Shown: positions 7,490 to 16,450 of the stretch, in pieces
Position numbering within the stretch: the first letter of the stretch is position 1
How the letters are laid out: each line of letters begins with the position of its first letter
Source of the DNA: Hahellaceae bacterium
GTDB taxonomy: Bacteria > Pseudomonadota > Gammaproteobacteria > Pseudomonadales > Oleiphilaceae
Reading direction: 5' to 3'
NCBI GenBank assembly: GCA_016716085.1
Contig: JADJWY010000023.1
Coordinates: forward strand, 620,001-684,000
Length of the DNA: 64,000 nt
Made by a program: the position numbers and the translations under genes
Notes under the pieces: model-generated
What the model saw: only the letters and a program-made list of their open reading frames with translations
What the model was told of the DNA's origin: nothing
Database searches by the model: none

Positions 7490-9759
7490 TCATCCAGCAG
7501 CGCTCGCTCCGGCACAAAACTGAAGGATAGCTTCTCATCCTTCACCGTCACGAACACGGTTCCGCCGTTATCGGCCAGCTCTCCAAACAGGATTTCTTCT
7601 GCCAATGGCTTCTTCAGGCTCTCCTGAATTAAACGCGCCATGGGACGAGCCCCCATTTTGATGTCGTAGCCATGCACAGCAAGCCAGGTCCGGGCGTCTG
7701 CATCGACTTCAATCGTCACGCGCTTGTCATCCAACTGGGCCTGCAACTCCGTCAGGAACTTGTCAACCACATGAGAAATGGTCGCAGGTTGCAGCGGCTC
7801 AAACTGGATGATGCCATCCAGTCGGTTGCGGAATTCAGGGGTGAACATTTTGGTAATCACTTCCATACCGTCTGTGCGGTGATCCTGAAAACTGAACCCG
7901 ATCGAGCGTCGACCCATTTCTTCAGCACCCGCATTCGTGGTCATCACCAGAATGACATGCCTGAAATCGGCTTTACGACCGTTATTGTCTGTCAGCGTGC
8001 CGTGATCCATAACCTGCAGCAGCAGATTGAAGACTTCCGGGTGGGCTTTTTCAATTTCATCTAACAACAAGACTGCGTGAGGATGTTTGTTGACCGCTTC
8101 GGTTAATAAGCCACCCTGATCAAATCCAACATAGCCCGGAGGCGCACCAATCAAACGGGAGACCGTATGCCGCTCCATGTATTCGGACATATCAAAGCGA
8201 ATCAGCTCGACGCCCAGCACTTTGGCCAACTGACGCGTAACCTCGGTTTTCCCGACCCCGGTAGGACCGGCGAACAGGAATGATCCGTCAGGCTTACCAT
8301 CACTCTTCAGACCCGCACGGGACATTTTGATCGCGTTACTCAGTGAGCCGATCGCGGCATCCTGACCAAACACAACCATCTTGAGGTTACGCTCAAGATT
8401 CTTGAGCTTGTCCTTATCAGTGGACGACACCGTTTTCGATGGAATACGGGCAATCGACGCCACGACACCTTCCACAATGGTTGTGTCAATGATGCGTGCA
8501 CGCTGCTCCAATGGCTTCAGGCGCTGGCTCGCACCGGCCTCGTCAATCACATCAATGGCCTTATCGGGCATATGACGATCATTGATATAGCGATCCGCCA
8601 GCTCTGCGGCTGAACGCAGTGCATCGTCGGTATATTCCACTTCGTGATGTTTTTCGAACTGCTTCTTCAAACCGCGCAGAATCTGGTAGGTATCGTCAAC
8701 TGTCGGCTCAACGACGTCGATTTTCTGGAAACGGCGTGCCAGGGCACTGTCTTTCTCGAAAATCCCGCGAAACTCGGTAAAGGTCGTCGAGCCAATGCAG
8801 CGAATTTCGCCAGAGCTCAACAAAGGCTTGAGCAGGTTTGAGGCATCCATGACACCGCCAGAGGCAGAGCCTGCACCGATGATCGTATGAATTTCGTCAA
8901 TAAACAGAATCGCTTTGGGCTGTTTTTTCAGCTCTTTCAGCAGGCCCTTGAAGCGCTTTTCAAAATCGCCCCGGTACTTAGTGCCTGCCAGCAGCGCACC
9001 CAGGTCCAGCGAATAGACAACGGCATCTTCGATGATTTCGGGCACATTGCCTTCGACGATCTGCTTTGCCAGTCCCTCAGCAATCGCGGTTTTGCCCACG
9101 CCTGCCTCACCGACCAACAAGGGATTGTTCTTGCGACGACGGGACAGAATCTGCATGACCCGTTCCAACTCTTTATCCCGGCCGATCAGCGGGTCAATAC
9201 GCCCCTGACGTGCCAGCTCGTTCAGATTGGTGGCGTACGCTTCAAGCGGACGGCTACCGCCCGCCTCTTCCAGACCCTCTTCCGGAGGATGCTCATGCTC
9301 ATCTTCCTGCTCACGCTCATTTCCGACTTTGGAAATTCCGTGCGAGATGTAGTTCACCACATCAATGCGGGCGATATTCTGCTTCTTCAGCACGTAGACC
9401 GCCTGGCTTTCCTGCTCGCTGAATATCGCAACCAGCACATTCGCACCGGTAACTTCTTTCTTGCCGGATGACTGCACATGGAAAACCGCGCGCTGAAGCA
9501 CCCGCTGAAAGCCCAGAGTGGGCTGAGTTTCACGATCAGGGTCATGCGAAGGAATAAGGGGGGTTGTGGAATCCACAAACTCGCGCAACTCGGTGCGCAG
9601 CAGATTTACATCTGCGCCACAGGCATTGAGTACTTTCAATGCGGTGTCGTTTTCAAGTAACGCAAGCAACAGATGCTCAACCGTCATGAACTCGTGACGC
9701 TTTTCTCTGGCACTCTTAAATGCAGAGTTCAAAGTGAGTTCGAGATCCTTGCTTAACAT
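7477..9759 (-). CDS. clpA: ATP-dependent Clp protease ATP-binding subunit ClpA
   Basis: ClpA is the AAA+ unfoldase that feeds proteins, including ClpS-delivered N-degron substrates, into ClpP. The 760-residue protein has the double Clp-N repeat (residues 1-145), an acidic linker (about 148-168), AAA-1 with Walker A GEAGVGKT at 217-224, and AAA-2 with GPTGVGKT near 500 and Walker B VLLLDEIEKAHPEV. The ClpP-docking IGF-type loop is visible as GRRSIGFSFQ. It is encoded 19 bases downstream of clpS on the same strand, the classical clpSA operon. Convergent with infA. Confidence 0.97.
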   Translation of the reverse strand: MLSKDLELTLNSAFKSAREKRHEFMTVEHLLLALLENDTALKVLNACGADVNLLRTELREFVDSTTPLIPSHDPDRETQPTLGFQRVLQRAVFHVQSSGKKEVTGANVLVAIFSEQESQAVYVLKKQNIARIDVVNYISHGISKVGNEREQEDEHEHPPEEGLEEAGGSRPLEAYATNLNELARQGRIDPLIGRDKELERVMQILSRRRKNNPLLVGEAGVGKTAIAEGLAKQIVEGNVPEIIEDAVVYSLDLGALLAGTKYRGDFEKRFKGLLKELKKQPKAILFIDEIHTIIGAGSASGGVMDASNLLKPLLSSGEIRCIGSTTFTEFRGIFEKDSALARRFQKIDVVEPTVDDTYQILRGLKKQFEKHHEVEYTDDALRSAAELADRYINDRHMPDKAIDVIDEAGASQRLKPLEQRARIIDTTIVEGVVASIARIPSKTVSSTDKDKLKNLERNLKMVVFGQDAAIGSLSNAIKMSRAGLKSDGKPDGSFLFAGPTGVGKTEVTRQLAKVLGVELIRFDMSEYMERHTVSRLIGAPPGYVGFDQGGLLTEAVNKHPHAVLLLDEIEKAHPEVFNLLLQVMDHGTLTDNNGRKADFRHVILVMTTNAGAEEMGRRSIGFSFQDHRTDGMEVITKMFTPEFRNRLDGIIQFEPLQPATISHVVDKFLTELQAQLDDKRVTIEVDADARTWLAVHGYDIKMGARPMARLIQESLKKPLAEEILFGELADNGGTVFVTVKDEKLSFSFVPERALLDESAP

Positions 9760-9778
9760 AAACCACCTCTGGTTGGCA

Positions 9779-10144
9779 TTAATCCGCTCTCTCTATTTCG
9801 CACAGTAGGGGGTGCTCATTCTCCGAAGAATATTGGTTTACCTGAGCCGCCTTGGTCTCGGCAATATCACGGGTAAAGCTACCACACACTGCTCGCCCCT
9901 GCGTATGCACTGCCATCATGACTTGCGTCGCTTTTGGCTCCGGCATACTAAAAAACAGCATCAGCACCTCAATCACAAACTCCATGGGAGTATAGTCATC
10001 GTTGTGCATGACCACGTTATACATAGAAGGACGTTTCAACGCAGGCTTTTCAGGTGCCAGCGCCAAACCTCCACCCGGTCTGTCCGGATGACCCTCGTCC
10101 TTCCCTTGATTCAATACTAGTCGACTACCCAGCACTTTACCCAT
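9779..10144 (-). CDS. clpS: ATP-dependent Clp protease adaptor ClpS
   Basis: ClpS binds N-terminal Leu, Phe, Trp or Tyr and delivers the protein to ClpA. The core motifs are MYNVVMHNDDYTPMEFVIEV, whose Asn-Asp-Asp contact the degron amino group, and AVHTQGRAVCGSFTRDIAETK. At 121 residues it is slightly longer than the E. coli protein because of a flexible N-terminal extension of about 40 residues rich in Gly, Pro and charge. The extension is needed for ClpA engagement in studied ClpS proteins. Divergent from cspD. Confidence 0.96.
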   Translation of the reverse strand: MGKVLGSRLVLNQGKDEGHPDRPGGGLALAPEKPALKRPSMYNVVMHNDDYTPMEFVIEVLMLFFSMPEPKATQVMMAVHTQGRAVCGSFTRDIAETKAAQVNQYSSENEHPLLCEIERAD

Positions 10145-10275
10145 ACCCAGATGTATTTAATTTCGTAACTTAGCCTTTCAAAACGTAAACGTCAGGTGCT
10201 TCGCTCACTCCTCTAAAGTAGGGGCTTGCTCGGTTGATATCAATCACCTGCACCATCTTTTATTGCTCTGCGGTT

Positions 10276-10320
10276 TATAATACCATTGGCCTGCTTAAAA
10301 AAATAATATCCGCAGGCCAA
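10276..10320 (+). promoter_or_regulatory. cspD promoter -10 element and 5'-terminal stem-loop
   Basis: TATAAT at 10276-10281 is a perfect -10 hexamer. Transcription would begin near 10288, at the base of a stem formed by TTGGCCTGC (10286-10294) and GCAGGCCAA (10312-10320), with a 17-base AT-rich loop. No good -35 is seen. The cspD mRNA would thus start with a hairpin and have a leader of about 63 bases. Confidence 0.45.
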
Positions 10321-10350
10321 GCAACCTGCCACGAGACATGGGAGTCGGTA

Positions 10351-10686
10351 ATGCCTCAAGGTAAAGTAAAGTGGTTCAACAACGCCAAAGGCTACGGCTT
10401 TATCATCGCCAATGAAGGGGAATCGGAATTCAGCAATGAAGATCTGTTTGCGCACTTCTCATCGATTCAGATGGAAGGGTACAAAACGCTGAAAGCCGGC
10501 CAGGATGTAACATTTGATGTCATCGCCAGCGGCAAGGGTCACCATGCCGTCAACATTATTCCAGTGGGCGCAGACCTCATCCCGGCCAGTCAGACCGAAC
10601 TCGTCGCCAGCGACAATAAAGTCTTTGTACAGGAAACTGAAAGCGACCGACCACCCAGTCGCCGCCAGATCCCTGCCCACGCCTGA
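10351..10686 (+). CDS. cspD: Cold-shock-domain protein CspD-like
   Basis: The product of 111 residues begins MPQGKVKWFNNAKGYGFI and contains the RNP-1 (KGYGFI) and RNP-2-like (DLFAHFS) single-strand nucleic-acid-binding motifs. CspD in E. coli is a stationary-phase DNA-replication inhibitor, and in Pseudomonas it lies next to clpS as here. A C-terminal tail of about 40 residues follows the cold-shock domain. The ATG at 10351 is chosen because homologues begin there and GGGAG stands upstream; an in-frame extension to 10234 would run through the promoter and hairpin. Confidence 0.92.
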   Translation: MPQGKVKWFNNAKGYGFIIANEGESEFSNEDLFAHFSSIQMEGYKTLKAGQDVTFDVIASGKGHHAVNIIPVGADLIPASQTELVASDNKVFVQETESDRPPSRRQIPAHA

Positions 10687-10756
10687 TTAAGGCACTGCAC
10701 ATTCCGCTGTAACGAGTGTGCAGAAATATTCAGGTTTTTTCCAGGTGAAAAGGCCG

Positions 10757-10785
10757 GGAGTGGTGTTGTGCCAACAACCCACTCC
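10757..10785. terminator. Hairpin between convergent cspD and icd
   Basis: GGAGTGG-TGTTG (10757-10768) pairs with CAACA-(AC)-CCACTCC (10772-10785) with a small bulge. Flanking CCAGG (10741-10745) and CCTGG (10789-10793) extend it. It lies between the two gene ends and may terminate both, although no clear T run follows. Confidence 0.4.
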
Positions 10786-10797
10786 AGTCCTGGTGCT

Positions 10798-12054
10798 TCA
10801 CATATGCCTTATAATGGCATCGCCAAATTCCGAGCTTCGTAACAGTGTTGCGTCAGGCATCAGGCGCTCGAAATCGTAGGTCACCGTTTTGGCTTCAATC
10901 GCGCCGGACACCCCTTTCAAAATTAAATCCGCCGCTTCGCTCCACCCCATATGGCGCAACATCATTTCGGCTGACAGCACGAGTGAACCCGGATTAACCT
11001 TGTCCTGCCCTGCATACTTAGGTGCGGTACCATGCGTCGCCTCGAACAACGCAACACTTCCGCCCATGTTGGCACCCGGTGCAATCCCGATGCCGCCGAC
11101 CTCCGCCGCTAAGGCATCGGAAATGTAATCGCCATTCAAATTGAGCGTTGCTATCACACTGTAATCTTCCGGTCGCATGAGAATCTGCTGAAGAAAAGCG
11201 TCAGCAATCACATCCTTTATAACAATCTCCCTCCCCGTTTTGGGATTCTTGACCGTCAACCATGGACCACCATCCTTTTCAACACCTTCAAAACGCTCTT
11301 TGGCAAGCTCATATCCCCAGTCCTTGAAGGCGCCCTCGGTATATTTCATGATATTTCCCTTGTGCACCAGCGTAACGGAGGACTTGTCATTATCAATGGC
11401 ATATTGAAGCGCCTTGCGTACCAGCCGCTTGGTTCCCTCCTCTGACACCGGCTTGATGCCGATACCACAATTATCGGTAAAGCGGATTTTGGTCACGCCC
11501 ATTTCTTCGCGCAGGAACTTGATCACCTTGATCGCTTCCGGGCTGTTGGCTTTCCACTCAATCCCTGCGTAGATGTCCTCTGAGTTTTCCCGGAAAATTA
11601 CCATGTCGGTCTTTTCGGGGTGATGCACCGGGCTGGGCACGCCCTTGAACCAACGAACGGGCCGCATACAGACGTAAAGATCCAGTTCCTGACGGAGCGC
11701 AACGTTCAGTGAACGAATCCCGCCGCCCACAGGGGTGGTTAACGGCCCTTTGATTCCGACCGAAAATTCACGCAGCGCCTCCAGGGTTTCTTCAGGCAAC
11801 CAGGCATCCGGCCCATACACGCGGGTCGCCTTTTCTCCGGAATAAACTTCCATCCAGGCAATGGCGCGCCGTGTGCCATACGCCTTTTCGACAGCGGCAT
11901 TCACCACCTTTTTCATCACCGGGGTAATATCGACGCCAATGCCATCCCCTTCAATGAACGGTATAATGGGGTGATTGGGAACATTGAGTGACAGGTCGGC
12001 GTTGACGATGATTTTGTCACCGTCTGCCGGGATGCGGATCTTTTGGTATCCCAT
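10798..12054 (-). CDS. icd: NADP-dependent isocitrate dehydrogenase
   Basis: The enzyme oxidatively decarboxylates isocitrate to 2-oxoglutarate in the TCA cycle (EC 1.1.1.42). The 418-residue protein is the short homodimeric E. coli type. FRENSEDIYAGIEW holds the substrate-binding serine that AceK phosphorylates in enteric bacteria, and NLNGDYISDALAAEVGGIGI and ATHGTAPKYAGQDKVNPGS are family signatures. SD AGGGAG precedes ATG 12054. It is divergent from rluE with 74 bases between them. Confidence 0.97.
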   Translation of the reverse strand: MGYQKIRIPADGDKIIVNADLSLNVPNHPIIPFIEGDGIGVDITPVMKKVVNAAVEKAYGTRRAIAWMEVYSGEKATRVYGPDAWLPEETLEALREFSVGIKGPLTTPVGGGIRSLNVALRQELDLYVCMRPVRWFKGVPSPVHHPEKTDMVIFRENSEDIYAGIEWKANSPEAIKVIKFLREEMGVTKIRFTDNCGIGIKPVSEEGTKRLVRKALQYAIDNDKSSVTLVHKGNIMKYTEGAFKDWGYELAKERFEGVEKDGGPWLTVKNPKTGREIVIKDVIADAFLQQILMRPEDYSVIATLNLNGDYISDALAAEVGGIGIAPGANMGGSVALFEATHGTAPKYAGQDKVNPGSLVLSAEMMLRHMGWSEAADLILKGVSGAIEAKTVTYDFERLMPDATLLRSSEFGDAIIRHM

Positions 12055-12128
12055 GGTGTACTCCCTTGATGTCTGGATTGTTATTCAGTCCAATTATTCT
12101 ATTCGCAAATTGGTAAAACCAACAAACC

Positions 12129-12710
12129 ATGGCACACTTAATTGCCTTTAACAAACCCATGAATGTCCTCAGCCAGTTTACTGATGGCGAGGGGCGCGCC
12201 ACACTGTCCGACTACATTCAGATACCTGGGGTATACGCTGCGGGCCGCCTGGATTATGACTCCGAGGGCTTATTACTGCTGACCGACACCGGAGCCCTGC
12301 AACACCAGATCGCGTCCCCACGAAGTGGTATGACCAAAACGTATTGGGTACAGGTCGAGGGCAAGATCACAGACGCCGCACTTGAACAGTTGCGTATGGG
12401 GGTTCTACTGAAGGATGGTCCGACCACCATGGCCGAAGCGGAACATCTGGAACCACCCGCTGTCTGGGAGCGAAACCCGCCCGTTCGCTTTCGAGCCAAC
12501 ATCCCCACCTCCTGGCTTGCGCTCACCATCAGCGAAGGACGCAATCGACAAGTTCGACGTATGACCGCCGCAGTGGGCTTCCCAACGCTGCGGCTGATCC
12601 GGGTGCGTATTGGTCCCTGGCATATTGAACACTTGCAACCCGGCGACTATCGGGAAATGCAGATCAACCTCCCCGCTAAACCGGCTCGCAGGCCCCGCAA
12701 ACGAACCTGA
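12129..12710 (+). CDS. rluE: 23S rRNA pseudouridine(2457) synthase RluE
   Basis: This RsuA-family pseudouridine synthase has the catalytic Asp in GRLDYDSEGLLLLTDTG (about residues 40-56), the TKTYWVQVEGKI segment, and EGRNRQVRRMTAAVGFPTLR. It lacks an N-terminal S4 domain, as RluE does, and is 193 residues long. The start has no obvious ribosome site (AACAAACC precedes the ATG at 12129), but MAHLIAFNKPMNVLSQF matches family N-termini. Confidence 0.9.
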   Translation: MAHLIAFNKPMNVLSQFTDGEGRATLSDYIQIPGVYAAGRLDYDSEGLLLLTDTGALQHQIASPRSGMTKTYWVQVEGKITDAALEQLRMGVLLKDGPTTMAEAEHLEPPAVWERNPPVRFRANIPTSWLALTISEGRNRQVRRMTAAVGFPTLRLIRVRIGPWHIEHLQPGDYREMQINLPAKPARRPRKRT

Positions 12711-12745
12711 CCGCCACACTTAACACAACAACAAGGAATGCCTTA

Positions 12746-13198
12746 ATGAATGATACTCTCTGGTGCCCCCATGCGACCGTTGCCACGATTATTTGCGATC
12801 AGGGGCGCTATTTGATGGTAGAGGAAGTCGTCAATGGCCAACAGGTTCTCAACCAACCCGCCGGCCACATTGATGCAGGCGAAACCATTTTTCAGGCGGC
12901 ATGCAGGGAAACGCTGGAGGAAACTGGCTGGGAAGTCGAACTGACCGCCTTCCTCGGCATTTATGTGCTCCGCTTTCCGAACTCTGACGAGGCCTACCAT
13001 CGCTATGCCTTTCTCGCCCGTCCAGTCCGGTTGACGGACCGACCGCTGGATGAGGGTATTCTGCGAGCGCCCTGGCTAAGCTTCGACGAGATTGTTCAGG
13101 GTGATTACACCCTTCGGAGCCATTTGGTGCGCCAATGCCTGGATGATCACCGGCGTGGGAGAAGTTTTCCCTTAGACCTGATATTCGAAACGCAATAA
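12746..13198 (+). CDS. nudJ: NUDIX hydrolase, NudJ-like pyrophosphatase
   Basis: The Nudix box is intact: G-H-I-D-A-G-E-T then RETLEETGWEV, about residues 41-63. Gene position between rluE and mnmA and the N-terminal form MNDTLWCPHATVATII match NudJ, which in E. coli acts on nucleoside tri- and diphosphates and on the thiamine precursor HMP-PP. The 150-residue length fits. AAGGA precedes the start by nine bases. Substrate range is inferred from family only. Confidence 0.88.
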   Translation: MNDTLWCPHATVATIICDQGRYLMVEEVVNGQQVLNQPAGHIDAGETIFQAACRETLEETGWEVELTAFLGIYVLRFPNSDEAYHRYAFLARPVRLTDRPLDEGILRAPWLSFDEIVQGDYTLRSHLVRQCLDDHRRGRSFPLDLIFETQ

Positions 13199-13201
13199 GG
13201 C

Positions 13202-13207
13202 TATAAT
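13202..13207 (+). promoter_or_regulatory. Probable -10 element of the mnmA operon
   Basis: A perfect TATAAT lies four bases after the nudJ stop and 41 bases before the mnmA start. The next bases (GCGCGCCC) form a GC-rich discriminator, as in stringently controlled promoters. The -35 region is weak (CTGATA, spacing 18). Confidence 0.4.
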
Positions 13208-13248
13208 GCGCGCCCTGAAAACTATTACCAGGTTCATACTCGCGATCT

Positions 13249-14385
13249 ATGGCGCAGGGAAAACGTAAAAAAGTCATTGTCGGAATGTCCGGGGGCGTAG
13301 ACTCCTCGGTCTCGGCTTACGTGCTTCAACAACAGGGCTTCGAGGTCGAAGGACTGTTCATGAAGAACTGGGACGAAGACGATGGTACAGACTATTGTAC
13401 GGCACTGGCCGACCTGGAAGACGCCCAGAAAGTGGCTGACAGGTTGGGCATCACACTTCACACGGCAAGCTTTTCGGCCGAGTATTGGGATCGGGTCTTC
13501 GAGCACTTCCTGGCTGAATACGCCGCGGGGCGCACCCCAAACCCGGACATTCTGTGTAATAAGGAAGTTAAATTCCGGGCCTTTCTGGATTACGCCCTCA
13601 CCCTGGGAGCGGATTATATTGCAACCGGTCATTACGCGCAGACCTGCCGCATCCAAGGCCAGACCTGGCTGGTTAAAGGTGCCGACCCTGCCAAAGAGCA
13701 GAGCTATTTCCTGCACGCCGTTCAAGGCAGCGCACTGAATCACACACTGTTCCCGATTGGCGGATTGCTGAAACGGGAAGTTCGCCGCATTGCACGCCAT
13801 CTGAATCTGGTGACGCATGATAAAAAGGACAGCACCGGTATCTGCTTTATCGGTGAGCGCAAATTCAAAGATTTTTTAAAAACCTATTTGCCTGCACGTC
13901 CTGGCACCATTTTGACGACAGAAGGACGGCGCCTGGGTGAGCATCAGGGGCTGATGTACCACACACTGGGCCAACGTCAGGGACTGGGCATTGGCGGCGT
14001 CAAAGGTGGCGACGAAGCACCGTGGTACGTCGTTGAAAAACGGGTGGCTGACAATGTCTTGCTGGTCGCACAGGGCAGCCAACATCCTCTGCTTTTCAGC
14101 ACGGGTCTAACGGCCAACCAACTGCACTGGATTCTGGATACGCCGCCAGGTCAGTCGTTTACGTGCCGGGCCAAAACCCGTTACCGCCAGCCGGATCAGC
14201 CCTGCCGGGTCGAGATTCAGGCAGGTGCCGACGGACGCCCATTCGCACAGGTATCCTTTTTGCAGCCACAGCGTGCGGTCACGCCGGGTCAATCGGTCGT
14301 TTTCTACCAGAGCGCCGTATGCCTGGGAGGTGGCGTCATCGCATCCGTTTCCGGGGTCGGCAACGTGAACCAGGAGCCGCGCTAA
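13249..14385 (+). CDS. mnmA: tRNA 2-thiouridylase MnmA
   Basis: MnmA thiolates U34 of tRNA Glu, Gln and Lys using sulfur relayed by the Tus proteins (EC 2.8.1.13). The PP-loop GMSGGVDSSVSAYVL stands near residue 11. The catalytic cysteines are visible in NPDILCNKEVKF and STGICFIGERKF, and the QGLMYHTLGQRQGLGIGG segment is family-specific. It is 378 residues, full length. Its stop overlaps the hflD start (TAATG). tusA, the first sulfur carrier of the pathway, is elsewhere in the window at 36100. Confidence 0.97.
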   Translation: MAQGKRKKVIVGMSGGVDSSVSAYVLQQQGFEVEGLFMKNWDEDDGTDYCTALADLEDAQKVADRLGITLHTASFSAEYWDRVFEHFLAEYAAGRTPNPDILCNKEVKFRAFLDYALTLGADYIATGHYAQTCRIQGQTWLVKGADPAKEQSYFLHAVQGSALNHTLFPIGGLLKREVRRIARHLNLVTHDKKDSTGICFIGERKFKDFLKTYLPARPGTILTTEGRRLGEHQGLMYHTLGQRQGLGIGGVKGGDEAPWYVVEKRVADNVLLVAQGSQHPLLFSTGLTANQLHWILDTPPGQSFTCRAKTRYRQPDQPCRVEIQAGADGRPFAQVSFLQPQRAVTPGQSVVFYQSAVCLGGGVIASVSGVGNVNQEPR

Positions 14386-15002
14386 TGGCCTACAGTTTCG
14401 AAGATCAAGTCATGGCCCTGGCGGGAGTTTTTCAGTCAGTGTTGATTGTTGACCAGATCGCCAAACAAGGCACCGTGCCAGAAACCGCTTACGAATGCAG
14501 CCTTCAGAGCCTGCTGCGGAATGATGTGCAGAACGTCGCAGAGGTCTATGGAGGTCGTCATGGCCTGCAGCTCGGCCTTAAGCTGGTCTGCAGCATTCTG
14601 GATAAAAAGCAGGATCGTCGCCAGATGGATCCGGTTCGCTATGCACTGACACTGTTGTATCTGGAAGGAAAGCTGCGCAGACGGCACGATCTTAACGAGG
14701 TCATCCGGCAGCGTTTGGGCCAGATTGAAAAACAGGCCGCTCACTTTGACTTGCTGCATCCGACAGTCATCAAGGCATTCGCGGGCCTTTATACCGATAC
14801 GCTCAGCACGCTGCCTCAGCGCATCCAGGTCACTGGAGAGCCCCGGCACTTACAGGTTCAGGAGAATGCGGATCGAATCCGTGCAGTTCTGCTGGCCGGC
14901 ATTCGTTCAGCCGTACTGTGGCACCAGACGGGTGGGCGACGCTGGAAATTAATTTTTTATCGCAAACAAACCCTTGAAGCGGCCCGTCACCTGCTCAGCT
15001 GA
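14385..15002 (+). CDS. hflD: High-frequency-lysogenisation protein HflD homologue
   Basis: The 205-residue all-helical protein starts MAYSFEDQVMALAGVFQSVL and carries the HflD pattern LLRNDVQNVAEVYGGRHGLQ. In E. coli HflD is a peripheral membrane protein affecting lambda CII, and its cellular function is unclear. The mnmA-hflD-purB order is conserved in many gammaproteobacteria. The ATG at 14385 is chosen because it overlaps the mnmA stop and matches homologues; a longer in-frame version from 14163 would lie inside mnmA. Confidence 0.92.
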   Translation: MAYSFEDQVMALAGVFQSVLIVDQIAKQGTVPETAYECSLQSLLRNDVQNVAEVYGGRHGLQLGLKLVCSILDKKQDRRQMDPVRYALTLLYLEGKLRRRHDLNEVIRQRLGQIEKQAAHFDLLHPTVIKAFAGLYTDTLSTLPQRIQVTGEPRHLQVQENADRIRAVLLAGIRSAVLWHQTGGRRWKLIFYRKQTLEAARHLLS

Positions 15003-15042
15003 GCGGGAACAGCCTGATCAAACGTTGCATACGAGAGGCACC

Positions 15043-16431
15043 ATGGAACTGAATGAACTGACAGCCCTGTCCCCCGTCGATGGTCGTTACGCCAGTAAAA
15101 CCGAGGCATTGCGCGCACATTTCAGCGAATTTGGCCTGATTCGGGCGCGCGTGGAAGTCGAAATTCGCTGGCTGCTGCAATTATCGGCCAATCCTGGCAT
15201 TCCCGAAGTCCCGGTCTTCGATGACGCGACCCGCCAATTTCTGCTGGACAGACTGGCGCAGTTCTCGCTGGCCGATGCTCAGCGGGTCAAGACGATTGAA
15301 CGCACGACCAACCACGACGTAAAGGCCGTTGAGTACTTCATCAAAGAGGTCTTTCAAACTCCGGAGGCGCCCTCCGTTCTGAAAGCGGTCAATGAGTTCG
15401 TTCACTTTGCCTGCACCTCGGAGGACATCAACAACCTGTCCTACGGCATCATGCTGAAGCACGGTATGGAACAGGTCATTCTGCCAGAACTGCATACGGT
15501 AACGGATAAGCTCGAAGCCCTGGCGCTGACCTTCGCCGACTCACCGATGCTGTCGCGCACTCACGGTCAAACCGCATCCCCGACCACGGTCGGCAAAGAG
15601 CTGGCCAATGTGGTCGCGCGGCTGCGCCGCCAGATCCGCCAGATCGAAGCGCAACCCTATCTGGGTAAGATCAACGGCGCAGTAGGCAATTACAACGCCC
15701 ATTTGTCGGCCTACCCGGATGTGGACTGGGAAGCCAATGCCAAGGCGCTGATTTCGGCACTGGGATTGCAAATGAACGCCTACACCACACAGATTGAGCC
15801 CCATGATTATGTGGCCGAACTGTTCGATGCCCTCTGCCGCTTCAACACAATTCTAATCGACCTCAACCGCGACGTCTGGGGTTATATTTCACTGGGTTAT
15901 TTCAAGCAGAAAACGGTTGCCGGTGAAGTCGGCTCGTCGACCATGCCGCACAAAGTCAATCCGATCGATTTTGAAAACTCTGAAGGGAATCTGGGGATTG
16001 CCAACGCGCTGATGGAGCACCTCAGTCGCAAACTGCCGGTTAGCCGCTGGCAACGTGATCTGACCGACTCCACCGTTCTGCGTAATCTGGGGGTCGGCCT
16101 GGCGCATTCACTGATCGCCTATCAGGCCGCCCAAAAAGGTCTGGGCAAACTGGAGCTCAACCCGACCCGTCTGGCCAATGATCTGGATCAGAGCTGGGAG
16201 GTGCTGGCAGAGCCGATTCAAACCGTTATGCGTCGCTATGCCATCGAAGGGGCCTATGAAAAACTCAAGGAATTGACGCGTGGTCAGGCGATTACACAAG
16301 ATTCCCTGCGTGCATTTGTGGCTACACTGGAGATTCCGGAGGCGGATAAACAGCGCCTGTTGGAGATGACTCCCGCCAACTACACCGGAAATGCAGGCTT
16401 TCAGGCCAGCCAAATCAAGCAACGCAGTTAA
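15043..16431 (+). CDS. purB: Adenylosuccinate lyase
   Basis: PurB catalyses two fumarate-releasing steps of purine synthesis (EC 4.3.2.2). The start MELNELTALSPVDGRYASKT is typical of the E. coli-type subfamily, with the lyase signature SSTMPHKVNPIDFENSEGN and the substrate motif CTSEDINNLSYGIM. It has 462 residues from ATG 15043, preceded by GAGAGG; a longer in-frame version from 14974 would overlap hflD. It is probably co-transcribed with mnmA and hflD. Confidence 0.97.
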   Translation: MELNELTALSPVDGRYASKTEALRAHFSEFGLIRARVEVEIRWLLQLSANPGIPEVPVFDDATRQFLLDRLAQFSLADAQRVKTIERTTNHDVKAVEYFIKEVFQTPEAPSVLKAVNEFVHFACTSEDINNLSYGIMLKHGMEQVILPELHTVTDKLEALALTFADSPMLSRTHGQTASPTTVGKELANVVARLRRQIRQIEAQPYLGKINGAVGNYNAHLSAYPDVDWEANAKALISALGLQMNAYTTQIEPHDYVAELFDALCRFNTILIDLNRDVWGYISLGYFKQKTVAGEVGSSTMPHKVNPIDFENSEGNLGIANALMEHLSRKLPVSRWQRDLTDSTVLRNLGVGLAHSLIAYQAAQKGLGKLELNPTRLANDLDQSWEVLAEPIQTVMRRYAIEGAYEKLKELTRGQAITQDSLRAFVATLEIPEADKQRLLEMTPANYTGNAGFQASQIKQRS

Positions 16432-16450
16432 GATATCGGGGACACCGCTT

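Noticed and set aside
8887..9471. 194-residue plus-strand open frame
   Set aside because: It is antisense to the conserved clpA sequence, with no ribosome site or recognisable domain.
10234..10243. TTGATATCAA as an FNR/Anr site
   Set aside because: The half-sites touch; FNR dimers need a four-base spacer.
10234..10350. N-terminal extension of cspD
   Set aside because: It would translate the promoter and 5' hairpin; cold-shock proteins begin at the MPQGKVKWF equivalent (10351).
14163..14384. Upstream extension of hflD
   Set aside because: It lies wholly inside mnmA; homologues start at 14385, which also overlaps the mnmA stop in the usual coupled way.
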